Part shown: one piece after another, positions 11,256 to 22,300 of the stretch
How positions within the stretch are numbered: position 1 is the stretch's first letter
Layout: each line of letters starts with the position of its first letter
Assembly (NCBI RefSeq): GCF_022447245.1
Contig: NZ_JAKVBC010000023.1
Location: 19,332-83,331 of the forward strand
Source: Kordia sp.
GTDB lineage: Bacteria > Bacteroidota > Bacteroidia > Flavobacteriales > Flavobacteriaceae
DNA length: 64,000 nt
Reading direction: 5' to 3'
The notes under the pieces: model-generated
Databases searched by the model: none
What the model was told of the DNA's origin: nothing
Seen by the model: only the letters and a program-made list of their open reading frames with translations
Made by a program: the position numbers and the translations under genes

Positions 11256-14200
11256 ATGAACAGAGAGGGAATCTTACAGAAGGCAAAGACAGAAGAGTTT
11301 TGGGCAAAAAACATGCAAGAAATTGCACAGCTCAACGCATCTTCTTTCTTTGGAGGAGTTCAACTAAAAGGAGAAAAGGGCAAAACTAGTTTTAAGGTAA
11401 ACCTAAATGCTTCTGATGTTGCGGCAGTAAAAAAACTGTGTAATAACTCAGAGGTGTTGATTTATAATTACTTTTTAAATGTCATAAGTAAATTATTAAT
11501 TGATTACAAAGAAGTCCCTTTTTTCCTTTCACCAGTTCAGCAATTCCAACAATTTAAGAACAGCGAAAAAATCTTTTTTGTCCAGCCAAAGATCAATTCA
11601 GATGAAAACTTCAAACAACTGTTTTCAACTCAAAAAAATGTACTGGTACAGCAATTACGCTATGTACTTTCTTGGGAAGAAATCACAGCACTAGTCGAAG
11701 ACAAAAATACACTGAATACCCTCTCACAATTTGGTTTTGTGGTTAACACCAAAGAAATAGCGACAGAACTTGAGGCGAATGTTCAAACACTCTTTCAATT
11801 TGTAGTAGACGGGGAACGTCCATATTTGAGGATACAACTAAAAGGAGAAATGTTTGCGCCGAAAGTTCTGGAGTTATTTGGAGAAAACTTCAACACCTTA
11901 CTCAGCGATGTACTTGCCAATACGTACGAACCAATTAAAAACTTACGTAGAAGCAGCGAAGCAGAGCAAGCTATTTTAGAAGACATCAATACACCGAGAT
12001 CGTACTTTTCATTAGAAAAAAACACACTCGAATTGTTTGATGAGCAAGCAAACGCAAACAGTACAAAAATTGCCTTCAAACACAACGATCAAACCATTTC
12101 ATATGGTGCATTAGCAGCAAGCTCCAATCAAATGGCGGCGTTTTTGCTAGATCAATACAATGCGCAAAAAGACATGCTCTTTGGAGTGATGTTATCACGT
12201 TCCATCCCAATGGTAGAAGCCATTCTTGGAATTTGGAAAGCAGGAAGCGCATATGTGCCAGTTGGAACGACTTTGCCAGATGAAAATGTAGTACAAATCA
12301 TTGAAAACTCTCAGTTTCAAGCGATTATTACAGATGATGAAGCAGTCGTAGCGCAGTTAGAAAGACTAAATACAGGCGTTGCCGTTATCCACTTAAAAAA
12401 GGAGGCAGCAACAATCGCAAGTTATTCTACAGAAGCTGTACAAGTTCAAATTAACGACAACGATTTGGCATACGTAATCTACACCAGTGGATCTACAGGA
12501 AAACCAAAAGGAGTGATGATTGAACACATCGGAATGTTGAATCACATGGGCGCAAAAATCACAGAAATGGGCATCACTTGTGATAGTATTATTTCTCAAA
12601 ATGCACCACATACCTTTGACATCTCTGTGTGGCAATTATTTGCACCAATCGTAATTGGAGCGACTGGTGTGATTTACGACAATGAAACGATCATTGATAT
12701 CAAAGAATTTGTATCACGATTAGAAGCAGATCAAATCACAATTTTAGAATTAGTGCCATCGTATCTGTTGGAAATGTTGTATCACATCGAGCAGCAAGAA
12801 GCAGATATTCAATTAGCGTTTACCATTTTAATTCTCAACGCAGAAACCTTAACAAAATCAATGGTGGCGCGTTGGTTGGCATTATATCCACAAATTCCAA
12901 TTGTAAATACCTACGGAGCAACAGAAGTATCAGACGACACGTCGCACTACATCATGAACGAAGTGCCAACAAGTTACTCAGTTCCGGTAATGGACAAGCC
13001 AATTCAGCACTTTGAAGTACACATTGTGGATGAAAATTTCCGCAAAGTACCAATTGGAGTACAAGGCGAAATCTTACTAGCAGGTCCATGTGTGGGACGC
13101 GGATACTTTAACGATCCGGAGCGTACAGCAAAAGCGTATTTGCAAGGACCGATTGAAGGTGTAACCAACTGCGAAAGAGTCTACAAAACGGGCGATTTAG
13201 GACGTTATATGCCAGATGGAACGATGGAATTTGTCGGACGTAACGACAATCAGGTAAAAATCTCAGGGCACAGAATAGAATTAGACGCTATCGAAAACAT
13301 TACGGCGGGAATTGACGGCATCAAAAACGCAAAAGCCGTAGCGCATACCGATAAACAATTTATCGCTTTATATTATTTGGCCGACACTGCCGTAGAAAAG
13401 TCTCTGATAGAAGAAACGATTCTGCAAAAGTTACCAAAATACATGTTGCCAGCGGCAATTATTCACATGGTTAACTTCCCATTGACAACCAATGGAAAGA
13501 TTGACAAAAAAGCATTGCCGGAACCAACACAGTATTTACAAAGCGAAGGAACGGAATACGTAGCGCCAGAAACGGAATTACAAGAAAAAATAGCAGCAAT
13601 TTGGTCAGCAGTACTCAATGTAGACAACGTAGGATTAAACGATCATTTCTTTGAATTAGGCGGACACAGCTTAAAGCTTATGCGTTTAAAGAACGAATAT
13701 CACAAAGAATTCTCGGTAAACGTTAAAATTAAAGAATTCTTTGAAAACGCTACGCTAAAAGCACATGCCAATATCATAGAAGCAGCGGAAAACGATGTAT
13801 ATGTGGCAATTGAAAAAGTGCCAGAAGCAACAAGTTACGAAGTATCTAACGGACAAAAACGTTTGTGGATCGTTAGTCAAATACCAAATGCTTCTTCCGC
13901 ATACAACATGCCGTACAGAGTTTATTTAGACGGAAGTTACAACATAAACAATCTAGAAAAAGCTATACATGCAACCATTGCAAGACACGAAACGTTGCGA
14001 ACAGTTTTCAGAGTAGATGAAAGTGGCGAACTAAGACAAGTCATTCAATCACCAGAAAAACTCAACTTCAACATCACACAATTAGATTTTAGACAAATCT
14101 ACGATGTGCAAGGCGCAGTAGAAGAATACATTTCGCATGACACACACCAAATGTTCGACATGGAAAACGGACCTTTGTTTAGAGCAACGTTCATCAGAAC

Positions 14201-15215
14201 AACTGATGAAAACTATGTGTTCTATTACAACATCCATCACATTATCGGCGATGGTTGGTCTTCCAAAGTATTGGTAGAAGATGTAATGCGTTACTATGAA
14301 GCATATCAAAGCGGAAGCGAAGCGGAAATGCCAGCATTAAACATTCAATACAAAGACTATGTACACTGGGAAAATCAGCAAGTAGCTTCTGGAAAATACC
14401 AAAGACATCAAACCTACTGGACGAAACAATTCTCAGGAAGAATTCCACAAATAGAATTTCCTGAACAGAAAAAACGTCCAATGACACGCTCGTATGCAGG
14501 CTATGCACTTGGGATGTATCTATCAGAAGAAAACAGCAACAAGTTAAAAGATTTCTGCAACGAAAACGAAGGAAGCTTATTTATGGGAATGCTTTCCGTT
14601 TGGAATGTATTGCTACATAAATACACCAAAGAAACAGACATCATCATCGGCTCGCCAGTTGTGGGAAGAGAACACGACGATTTAAAAAATCAAATTGGAT
14701 TCTACATGAACACGCTAGCATTGCGAAATAACATCAATCCAAATGATGACTTTAACACGGTATTCCAAAAAGTAAAACGCAATACACTCGAAAGTTACGA
14801 TCATCAAATGTATCCGTTTGATGCCATCATCGAAGACATAGGCTTACAAACAGAACGCAATCGAAATCCACTCTACGATATTATGTTTTCTTATCACAAT
14901 ATCGAAGAACGCGACTCAGTTCAGGCATTTTCAAATGAGGTGATTGACTTAGGATTTGTAAAAGCAAAAATCGATTTGCTCATCAACGGAATGGAAGTCG
15001 GCAATCAACTCTATCTAGAAATCAATTACGATAGCGATCTTTTTGACATGAGCCTAATGAAACGCATGCTGCGTAATTACGAACAATTACTCGCTGAATT
15101 GCTTTCCAATACCAACGAAAGCATTCAAAATGTAACATACGAGACAAAAGCAATCAAACAATTCAAAAAGAACAACCTTTTAAAACTTAAAAGCATTAAA
15201 GCCAACACAATATGA
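11256..15215 (+). CDS. NRPS: vestigial C-A-T-C
   Basis: 1319 aa. The first about 240 residues resemble only the C-terminal half of a condensation domain (FWAKNMQ near residue 15, then a weak fold-like stretch) and contain no HHxxxDG, so this piece cannot catalyse condensation. Then an A domain about 260-745 (TSGSTG about 411), a T domain (LGGHS about 805) and a complete C domain about 855-1290 (HHIIGDG about 995). The A5 motif is NTYGATE rather than the usual YGPTE. The hand-read pocket is DIWEINTDDK, with acidic positions 278, 330 and 331; this could suit a basic side chain, but that is inference. The missing condensation activity is probably given by the C domain ending the previous synthetase. 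The stop overlaps the oxygenase start (ATGA). Confidence 0.93.
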   Translation: MNREGILQKAKTEEFWAKNMQEIAQLNASSFFGGVQLKGEKGKTSFKVNLNASDVAAVKKLCNNSEVLIYNYFLNVISKLLIDYKEVPFFLSPVQQFQQFKNSEKIFFVQPKINSDENFKQLFSTQKNVLVQQLRYVLSWEEITALVEDKNTLNTLSQFGFVVNTKEIATELEANVQTLFQFVVDGERPYLRIQLKGEMFAPKVLELFGENFNTLLSDVLANTYEPIKNLRRSSEAEQAILEDINTPRSYFSLEKNTLELFDEQANANSTKIAFKHNDQTISYGALAASSNQMAAFLLDQYNAQKDMLFGVMLSRSIPMVEAILGIWKAGSAYVPVGTTLPDENVVQIIENSQFQAIITDDEAVVAQLERLNTGVAVIHLKKEAATIASYSTEAVQVQINDNDLAYVIYTSGSTGKPKGVMIEHIGMLNHMGAKITEMGITCDSIISQNAPHTFDISVWQLFAPIVIGATGVIYDNETIIDIKEFVSRLEADQITILELVPSYLLEMLYHIEQQEADIQLAFTILILNAETLTKSMVARWLALYPQIPIVNTYGATEVSDDTSHYIMNEVPTSYSVPVMDKPIQHFEVHIVDENFRKVPIGVQGEILLAGPCVGRGYFNDPERTAKAYLQGPIEGVTNCERVYKTGDLGRYMPDGTMEFVGRNDNQVKISGHRIELDAIENITAGIDGIKNAKAVAHTDKQFIALYYLADTAVEKSLIEETILQKLPKYMLPAAIIHMVNFPLTTNGKIDKKALPEPTQYLQSEGTEYVAPETELQEKIAAIWSAVLNVDNVGLNDHFFELGGHSLKLMRLKNEYHKEFSVNVKIKEFFENATLKAHANIIEAAENDVYVAIEKVPEATSYEVSNGQKRLWIVSQIPNASSAYNMPYRVYLDGSYNINNLEKAIHATIARHETLRTVFRVDESGELRQVIQSPEKLNFNITQLDFRQIYDVQGAVEEYISHDTHQMFDMENGPLFRATFIRTTDENYVFYYNIHHIIGDGWSSKVLVEDVMRYYEAYQSGSEAEMPALNIQYKDYVHWENQQVASGKYQRHQTYWTKQFSGRIPQIEFPEQKKRPMTRSYAGYALGMYLSEENSNKLKDFCNENEGSLFMGMLSVWNVLLHKYTKETDIIIGSPVVGREHDDLKNQIGFYMNTLALRNNINPNDDFNTVFQKVKRNTLESYDHQMYPFDAIIEDIGLQTERNRNPLYDIMFSYHNIEERDSVQAFSNEVIDLGFVKAKIDLLINGMEVGNQLYLEINYDSDLFDMSLMKRMLRNYEQLLAELLSNTNESIQNVTYETKAIKQFKKNNLLKLKSIKANTI

Positions 15216-16204
15216 AAAATCAATTATTAAAATTAAGAAATATGGGCGCTGTGCAGACCATGAGCGCAGATGTAGTAAAGACTTCATTTCTAGATAATGG
15301 ATTGAATTTTCCATTAGTGTTAGAATCTGCCATGAGCGATGTCATCCTTGAAAAATGGATGGTAGATAACAGAACAGATTTCGAAGAAAAATTACGCAAA
15401 CACGGCGGAATTTTATGTAGAGGTTTTGGAATTGATACGGTAGAAAAATTCCAAAGTTTGATGGACAAATTTCCAAACGAACTTTTAGACTATGCATTTC
15501 GTTCCTCACCGCGATTTGAAATCACAAACAATGTATACGTTTCTACAACCTATCCGCCAGATGAAATCATCAATATGCACAGTGAAAGTTCGTATGCGCC
15601 AACACATCCAAGTCGCATCGTGTTTTGCTGCATCATTGCTGCAGAAGAAAGAGGAGAAACACCAATTGCAGACAACCGATTGATTCTACAACACATGAGC
15701 GATGAATTGAAACAAAAGTTCATGGAAAAAGGCGTGCAGTACAGAAGATATCTCAACAGCTTTATGGGACTTGGTTGGGAAGAAGTATTCCAAACAGAAG
15801 ACAAAGCTGTAGTAGAAGCAGAGTGCAAAAAGAACGGAATGGACTTTACCTGGGTAAGTGACAAAGAATTGGTGCTTACTTGGACGAAAAAAGCCATTTG
15901 GGAACATCCAGTAACTGGTGAATTGGCATGGTTCAATCACAGTTTATTCTTCAACAAGTACATGTTGCCAGACTCTATTTTGAACGCTGTAGAAAACGAC
16001 GATCAATTACCAAACAATACATTCTTTGGAGACGGAACACCAATATCCAAAGAAGAAATCGAAGAAATAAAAACCGCTTACAAAAAGTCAACTGTAATGT
16101 TTCCTTGGGAAGAAGGAGACGTATTATTCTTAGACAATATGTTCGCGTCGCATGGAAGAAACTCATACAAAGGAGAGCGCAAAATCATTGTGTCCATGTC
16201 ATAA
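15212..16204 (+). CDS. TauD/clavaminate synthase-like Fe(II)/2OG oxygenase
   Basis: 330-aa non-haem iron, 2-oxoglutarate-dependent oxygenase of the TauD/TfdA superfamily. The facial triad can be read as HSE in NMHSESSY (about residue 124-126) and the distal His in FASHGRNSY (about 315), followed by an Arg in GERK that would bind 2-oxoglutarate. The HxE form, rather than HxD, is found in NRPS amino-acid hydroxylases of the AsnO/VioC group. The four-base overlap with the NRPS before it and its place just before Asn-type modules suggest beta-hydroxylation of an amino acid, free or carrier-bound. The exact substrate (Asn or another residue) is inference. Confidence 0.88.
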   Translation: MKNQLLKLRNMGAVQTMSADVVKTSFLDNGLNFPLVLESAMSDVILEKWMVDNRTDFEEKLRKHGGILCRGFGIDTVEKFQSLMDKFPNELLDYAFRSSPRFEITNNVYVSTTYPPDEIINMHSESSYAPTHPSRIVFCCIIAAEERGETPIADNRLILQHMSDELKQKFMEKGVQYRRYLNSFMGLGWEEVFQTEDKAVVEAECKKNGMDFTWVSDKELVLTWTKKAIWEHPVTGELAWFNHSLFFNKYMLPDSILNAVENDDQLPNNTFFGDGTPISKEEIEEIKTAYKKSTVMFPWEEGDVLFLDNMFASHGRNSYKGERKIIVSMS

Positions 16205-16256
16205 AAAAGTAAGTAGTAATAAGCAATCACACAAAACCAAAAAATATAAAAACATT

Positions 16257-19200
16257 ATGGCTTCAAATGTCACAGATAACATAAATGGATATGAGTTCTC
16301 TGATAATCAGAAACGCTTGTGGAATGTAGCAAAAGAACAGTTTTCTACATTCTTCAACCAAATGGTAGTTTCGTTGCAAGGAAACCAGACTTCAGCAGAT
16401 GTGTTACAAGCAATTCGCTCTGTATTCAACGCGCATGAAGTATTCACGTTCAGAGCGCATAAAAACGATCAATATTACTATCCAATTCAATTTCAATACA
16501 ATCAAGATACTATTGATTACAAAGAAGTAGATGGAAATTCAGCTACAGCTGAAAGCGATATCGAAAACTATTTAGCTGCCCCTTTTCAACCTACTGAAAA
16601 TGCAGCAGTACGTTTTTGTTTCTCCATGCAAAACGACTTTGTACAAACAATTCACATCCGATTGTTTAGTCTTTGGGGCGATACGTATAGCTTATTGTCT
16701 TTGGCAGAACGAATGACTGCACTTTTAAATACTACTGAAAACGCTGCTGCAGATGCAGATGCCATTCCATACATCAACTATGCAGCTTGGCAAAATGATC
16801 TCATCAAAAATCCAGAAGATGATGCGGCTTCATTTTGGAGAACCTATGCAGATGAAAAAGGAAAAACAATCATTCCTTTTGGAAATGCTACGACAAGAAC
16901 ATTTACTCCAGAAAGAAGACAAATTGCAGTGATTGAAGGAGATGCGAAAAGACAATTAGAAGCGGTATGTACTGATAAAAACGGAACATTGTCAGACGGA
17001 TTGTTATTCCAGTATCTTTCATTTTTAGGAACCTTTACCAAAGAAAACATAACGCTTGGTTATGTACAAAACGATCGTACCTATGATGAGCTTAAAAATA
17101 CATTGGGATGTGTAAACAAAACACTTCCTTTGGTACTAAATACTACTTCCATACTTGAAAATACGGCACTCAATACCATTCAAAGTCAAGTAGCGCAAAT
17201 CACGAATTGGTCAGACTATTACACAATCAAAAAGGACGAATCGCAATGCTTCAACTACTCGTTTGAATGTATTACAGCAGGCGATTCTGCAAGTATTTCG
17301 GATGTGTATTCTGTGCAAAACAGATTCAGATTAAAAATAAGCTGCGTAGTATTTACTGATAAAATTGTAGTAGATGCTTACTTTGATACAAGCTACTACA
17401 CAGTAAGCGATATCGCTGTTATGGAAGCGCAACTAAAAAAGAACTTTACAAGTACAATAAAAGTAAATGCTTCACGTGAATTAAGCGAGATTGAAAGAAA
17501 CATTATTGAAGCAGCAAACAATACTTCACAAGGTTTTGAAAGCTACAATGCCATCACAGATTTGATTGATGCACAAGCAGCGAAAAATCCAGAAGCGATT
17601 GCGCTTGCTTATGATGTTGTTCAATACAGCTATGGCGAATTACAAGAAAAAGTAAACAAACTAGCCAATTACTTAGTAAACGAATACAATGTTTCCAAAG
17701 GAGACGCAGTTTGCCTCTTATTAGAAAGATCAGAAACCTTTGTGGTAAGCTTACTAAGTGTCTTAAAAATTGGTGCGTACTATGTGCCAATCAGCAGAGA
17801 ATATCCATTAGAAAGAATCCGATTCATCTTAGAAGATACAGCTTGCAACCTATTATTGACAGACGTTGATGTAAAAATGAGCGATGAAGCAATGCAAGTA
17901 GCGATCTTCAATCCGACTTTGGAAGAAACCTACAAAGGCGAATCGGCGACTTTTGAAACCAACATACAAAATACAGACACAGCATATTGTATTTACACGA
18001 GCGGATCAACCGGAAACCCAAAAGGTTGTTTGATCTCACATAAAAATCTACTGAACTATGTTTCTTGGGCAAATCAATACTATTTTGAAAATGAAGCTTA
18101 TGGAAATTGGGGATTCTTTACAGCAGTCTCGTTTGATTTAAGTGTCACATCTATCTTCACGAGTTTGACTAGAGGAAAGCGATTGACTATTGAAAAAGAA
18201 GGCGCGCATATTGCTGAATTGTTAAAGAAAAACTTCGAAGATTCTACAGTAGATACATTAAAACTAACACCAGCACACTTATCGTTATTGGCAGAATTAG
18301 ACATCCAAAACACAGCGATCAGAGTGCTTATCTGCGGAGGCGAACAATTGACTCCACAACAAGTAAACATCGTAAAAGGCATTAGCTCTGAGATTACCAT
18401 ATTCAACGAGTATGGTCCAACAGAAGCTACGGTAGGTTGTATTACAAAAATAGTGGAAGCGGACGAAAAGATTCGCATTGGAACACCAATCGCAAACATG
18501 TCAGTTGCTATTGTAAACGATCAAAATGAAGCTTGTGAAATTGGCGCTACTGGTGAATTAATCCTTTCGGGAGAAAGCATCAGTAAAGGCTATCTCAATA
18601 GAGAAGAAAAAACTAGAGAGAAATTCCAAGACGAACTGTTAGGTGAATCTGGTCGTTACTACAGAACAGGCGATTTAGCACGCTGGACAGCAGATGGCGA
18701 AGTTGAATTCTTAGGTAGAATTGACGATCAAGTCAAAATAAGAGGCTATCGCATTGAATTGGCTGAAATAGAAGACTGTCTCTCACAATCTGAATTAATT
18801 GATGAAGCAGTAGTCATCATTCGCGAAAACGAAGCACAAGAAAAAGAAATTGTAGCCTATGTTCGTGCCAAAGAAGCACTCAACGCAGGAACCATTCAAG
18901 AATTCTTAGGAACACGAATTCCAGAGTACATGTTGCCAGCGCATTATGTACAATTAGTAAGCTTCCCATTAACCATCAATGGAAAAGTAGATAGAAAAGC
19001 ATTGCCTGAACCATATGGAATGAGTTTAGGAACAGGTGCTGAATACAGAGAGGCTTCTACCGAAACAGAACGCACACTCGTAGGACTTTGGGAAGACATC
19101 TTAAAAAGAGAACAAATTGGAGTGGATGACAATTTCTTCCTTATCGGAGGAAACAGCTTAAGAGCGATGACAGTCATCAATCACATTCAAAAAACATTCG

Positions 19201-19343
19201 AGGTAAAATTACAGCTCAAAGACTTCTTTGAATCTGCAACCATTGCAGAAGTAGCAGAACAACTAGATGCATTGATCTCTCTACAATCTCTCAAAGAAGA
19301 AATGAATTCTGAAAAAGAATTTGAAAGCGAAATTATATTATAA
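16257..19343 (+). CDS. NRPS: inactive C-A(Asn-like)-T
   Basis: 1028 aa from the ATG at 16257. I prefer this start because a longer frame from 16152 would overlap the oxygenase by 53 bases and add a non-homologous tail; MASNVTDNINGYEFS then begins a normal C-type fold. That N-terminal about 420-residue domain is full length, but the HHxxxDG region reads RLFSLWGD, without the catalytic His pair, so it is probably non-catalytic. The A domain (TSGSTG, then YGPTEATVG) has the hand-read pocket DLTKIGEVGK, nearly the classical Asn code. The T domain is IGGNS (about 965). Condensation onto this module is probably done by the C domain ending the previous synthetase. Confidence 0.93.
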   Translation: MASNVTDNINGYEFSDNQKRLWNVAKEQFSTFFNQMVVSLQGNQTSADVLQAIRSVFNAHEVFTFRAHKNDQYYYPIQFQYNQDTIDYKEVDGNSATAESDIENYLAAPFQPTENAAVRFCFSMQNDFVQTIHIRLFSLWGDTYSLLSLAERMTALLNTTENAAADADAIPYINYAAWQNDLIKNPEDDAASFWRTYADEKGKTIIPFGNATTRTFTPERRQIAVIEGDAKRQLEAVCTDKNGTLSDGLLFQYLSFLGTFTKENITLGYVQNDRTYDELKNTLGCVNKTLPLVLNTTSILENTALNTIQSQVAQITNWSDYYTIKKDESQCFNYSFECITAGDSASISDVYSVQNRFRLKISCVVFTDKIVVDAYFDTSYYTVSDIAVMEAQLKKNFTSTIKVNASRELSEIERNIIEAANNTSQGFESYNAITDLIDAQAAKNPEAIALAYDVVQYSYGELQEKVNKLANYLVNEYNVSKGDAVCLLLERSETFVVSLLSVLKIGAYYVPISREYPLERIRFILEDTACNLLLTDVDVKMSDEAMQVAIFNPTLEETYKGESATFETNIQNTDTAYCIYTSGSTGNPKGCLISHKNLLNYVSWANQYYFENEAYGNWGFFTAVSFDLSVTSIFTSLTRGKRLTIEKEGAHIAELLKKNFEDSTVDTLKLTPAHLSLLAELDIQNTAIRVLICGGEQLTPQQVNIVKGISSEITIFNEYGPTEATVGCITKIVEADEKIRIGTPIANMSVAIVNDQNEACEIGATGELILSGESISKGYLNREEKTREKFQDELLGESGRYYRTGDLARWTADGEVEFLGRIDDQVKIRGYRIELAEIEDCLSQSELIDEAVVIIRENEAQEKEIVAYVRAKEALNAGTIQEFLGTRIPEYMLPAHYVQLVSFPLTINGKVDRKALPEPYGMSLGTGAEYREASTETERTLVGLWEDILKREQIGVDDNFFLIGGNSLRAMTVINHIQKTFEVKLQLKDFFESATIAEVAEQLDALISLQSLKEEMNSEKEFESEIIL

Positions 19344-19359
19344 AAATACAACCACCACC

Positions 19360-22300
19360 ATGTACAAATTAGTTAAAACATTAGTAGCAAATAACATTCA
19401 CCTTTCCGTAGAAAGCGGAAACTTGAAAGTAAAATTTGATGGGAAACAACTACCACAAGACTTGCTTTCACAAATCAAAGCGAATAAAGAAGCATTGATC
19501 GCGTATCTTTCTCAAGAAGATGGCGCGGCAGATGATCGTATTGAAAAAGCAGCAACAAGTGTTTCCTATCCGTTGTCTTCTGCACAAAAAAGATTGTGGA
19601 TTCTACACCAAGTCGATCCAGGTGCCGTTGCGTACAATATGGCGGGACAAACAACGCTTGACGGCTCTTACAATCTTAAAAACTTCGAACGTGCCATCAA
19701 TGCTACAATTGCACACCACGAGATTTTAAGAACGGTATTTCGCGTGGATGAAAATGACGAAGCAAGACAGTGGATTTTAGCTGCAGAAGACATAAACTTC
19801 ACAATCTCACACAAAGATTTCAGAGGTTTAGATGCAGCAACACAGCAAGAAAAAGTAAGCAACTACATCCAAGAAGATTCGGTAAAACCATTCGATTTCG
19901 AAAATGGTCCGTTATTGCGTGCGTCCATGCTGCAGGTGGCAGATGATCAATTTGTGTTCTACTACAATATGCATCACATCATCAGCGACGGTGTATCTAT
20001 GGACAATTTAGCCAAAAACATTATGATGGCGTACACGGCCATTCAAAGTGGAGAAGAAGTAGTATTGCCAGAATTGCGCATTCAGTACAAAGACTACGCA
20101 GTATGGCAATTAGCGCAATTGGAAAGTGAAGCGTCAAAAGCAGACAAAACATTCTGGTTAGATCAATTAGCGGGAGAATTACCAACACTAAATCTTCCAT
20201 CTACCAAAAAGCGCCCAACTGTACAAACCACCAACGGGCAAAACTTAGCAACGTATATCGACAAAGAAATTGCACAAAAATTTACTGCGTTTTGTCAGCA
20301 AGAAAACGGAAGTCTTTTCATGGGATTGGTGGCTGTGTTAAACGTATTATTCTACAGATATACCAATCAAAAAGACTTCATCGTAGGAACGCCGATTGCA
20401 GGAAGAGACAACGTCGATTTGGAAGATCAAATCGGGTTTTATGTAAATACCCTAGCATTGCGCAATCAACTTACATCAGCGCAGTCTTTTGCAGATATTT
20501 TTGCCAATGTTCGTAAAAATACCTTAGAGGCGTATGCACACCAAAACTATCCATTCAACCAACTGATTCAGGATTTGGACATCAAAAGAGACGTGAGTAG
20601 AAATGCCATTTTTGATGTGATGGTAACGATGCACAACTTTGATAACAGTACGGTAAATCTTCAAGTTAATGAAGACGAAGTAGATGTAATCATGGAATAC
20701 GGTTCAGCACAAAGTAAGTTTGACTTGGAATTAAACTTCAAAGAAGTAGATGGTTATATCTACCTAGCTGTAATCTACAATGCAGATGTGTACGAAGGTG
20801 AGATGATGAAAAACTTCTTGCAACACTTCAAAAGCATTATGCAAGCAGTAACGGAAGTTCCAACTGAAAAAATTGGAAGGTTGAATATGTTACAACCGGC
20901 TGAAGTAGCTGTTTTAGAAGCATTCAACGATACAGATGTCGTATATGACGAAGCAAAAACGGTGTTAGAATTATTTGCACAGCGCGTTGCTGAAAATCCA
21001 AACCAAATAGCGTTGCGTTTTGAAGATGAGTGTTTGACTTATAAAGAATTAGATGAAAAATCGAATCAATTAGCCAATTATATCGCTTCCAAAAATATAA
21101 GCAATACGCTAATTCCAATCTGTGTAGATCGTTCTTTTGAAATGATGATCGGAATCTGGGGAATCATAAAATCTGGAAATGCGTATGTACCTGTAGATCC
21201 AGCCTATCCGCAAGAGAGAATGGATTATATTTTAGAAGATACCAACGCAACTTATGTAGTATCTACTTTGGAGTACGCTGAATTTTTCGAAAATGCGAAG
21301 GTAATTAATTTAGAAGGATCTGACTATGAAACCTATCCGACAACTGCACCAAATGTAACTGTAACCGAAGCAGAGTTGGCATATTGTATTTACACTTCAG
21401 GAACCACAGGAAAACCAAAAGGTGTAATGATTGCGCATGCTTCATTTGCAAATTATGTTCACTGGGCGAAAGCGACCTACAATACAGAGAACTTACAAAA
21501 CTTTGATTTTGGACTCTTTACGTCAATTTCTTTTGACTTAACGATCACAAGTATGTTTTTGCCGCTTGTAAGTGGAGACACGTTACATATTATGAAAAAA
21601 GAGCAAAGCGTACTCGAAACCTTATTAAAATACTTTGAAAGTGGTATTTCATGTATCAAACTAACACCTGCACACATCAGTCTTTTAAAAGGTACAGAAG
21701 GATTACAAACAACCGTGCAAATGGCAGTGGTTGGTGGAGAAGCCATGCAAAACCAACATGTAGAAATTTTACGTTCGTTAAATCCTGAAATGAAAATCTA
21801 CAACGAATATGGACCAACAGAAGCAACTGTTGGTTGTGTGGTACGCGAAATCGAAACTGTAGATGAAAACATCGTGATTGGAACGCCAATTGCGAATACT
21901 CAAATCTACATTTTAGATGCAGACAAAAACTTAGTCGCACAAGGTGTAGAAGGCGAAATGTATATTGGAGGAAAAGGATTGGCAAGAGGATATGTCAACA
22001 AACCAGAATTGACTGCTGAGAAGTTCATACAAAATCCTTTCAATGCAGACGAACTTATATACAAAACAGGAGATGTCGCAAAATGGGATGCTAGCGGAAA
22101 TATTGATTATGTTGGCAGAATTGACAATCAAGTAAAAATCAATGGATATCGTATTGAATTGGGAGAAGTGATCAATGCACTTGAGCAACTTGAAACTGTG
22201 CAACAAGCAGTAATGGTAGTTGATAAATCATTAGATAACAAACGTCTTGTAGGATATATAGTTTCAGAAAAACCAATTGAAAAACAAGCCATCAAGCAGC

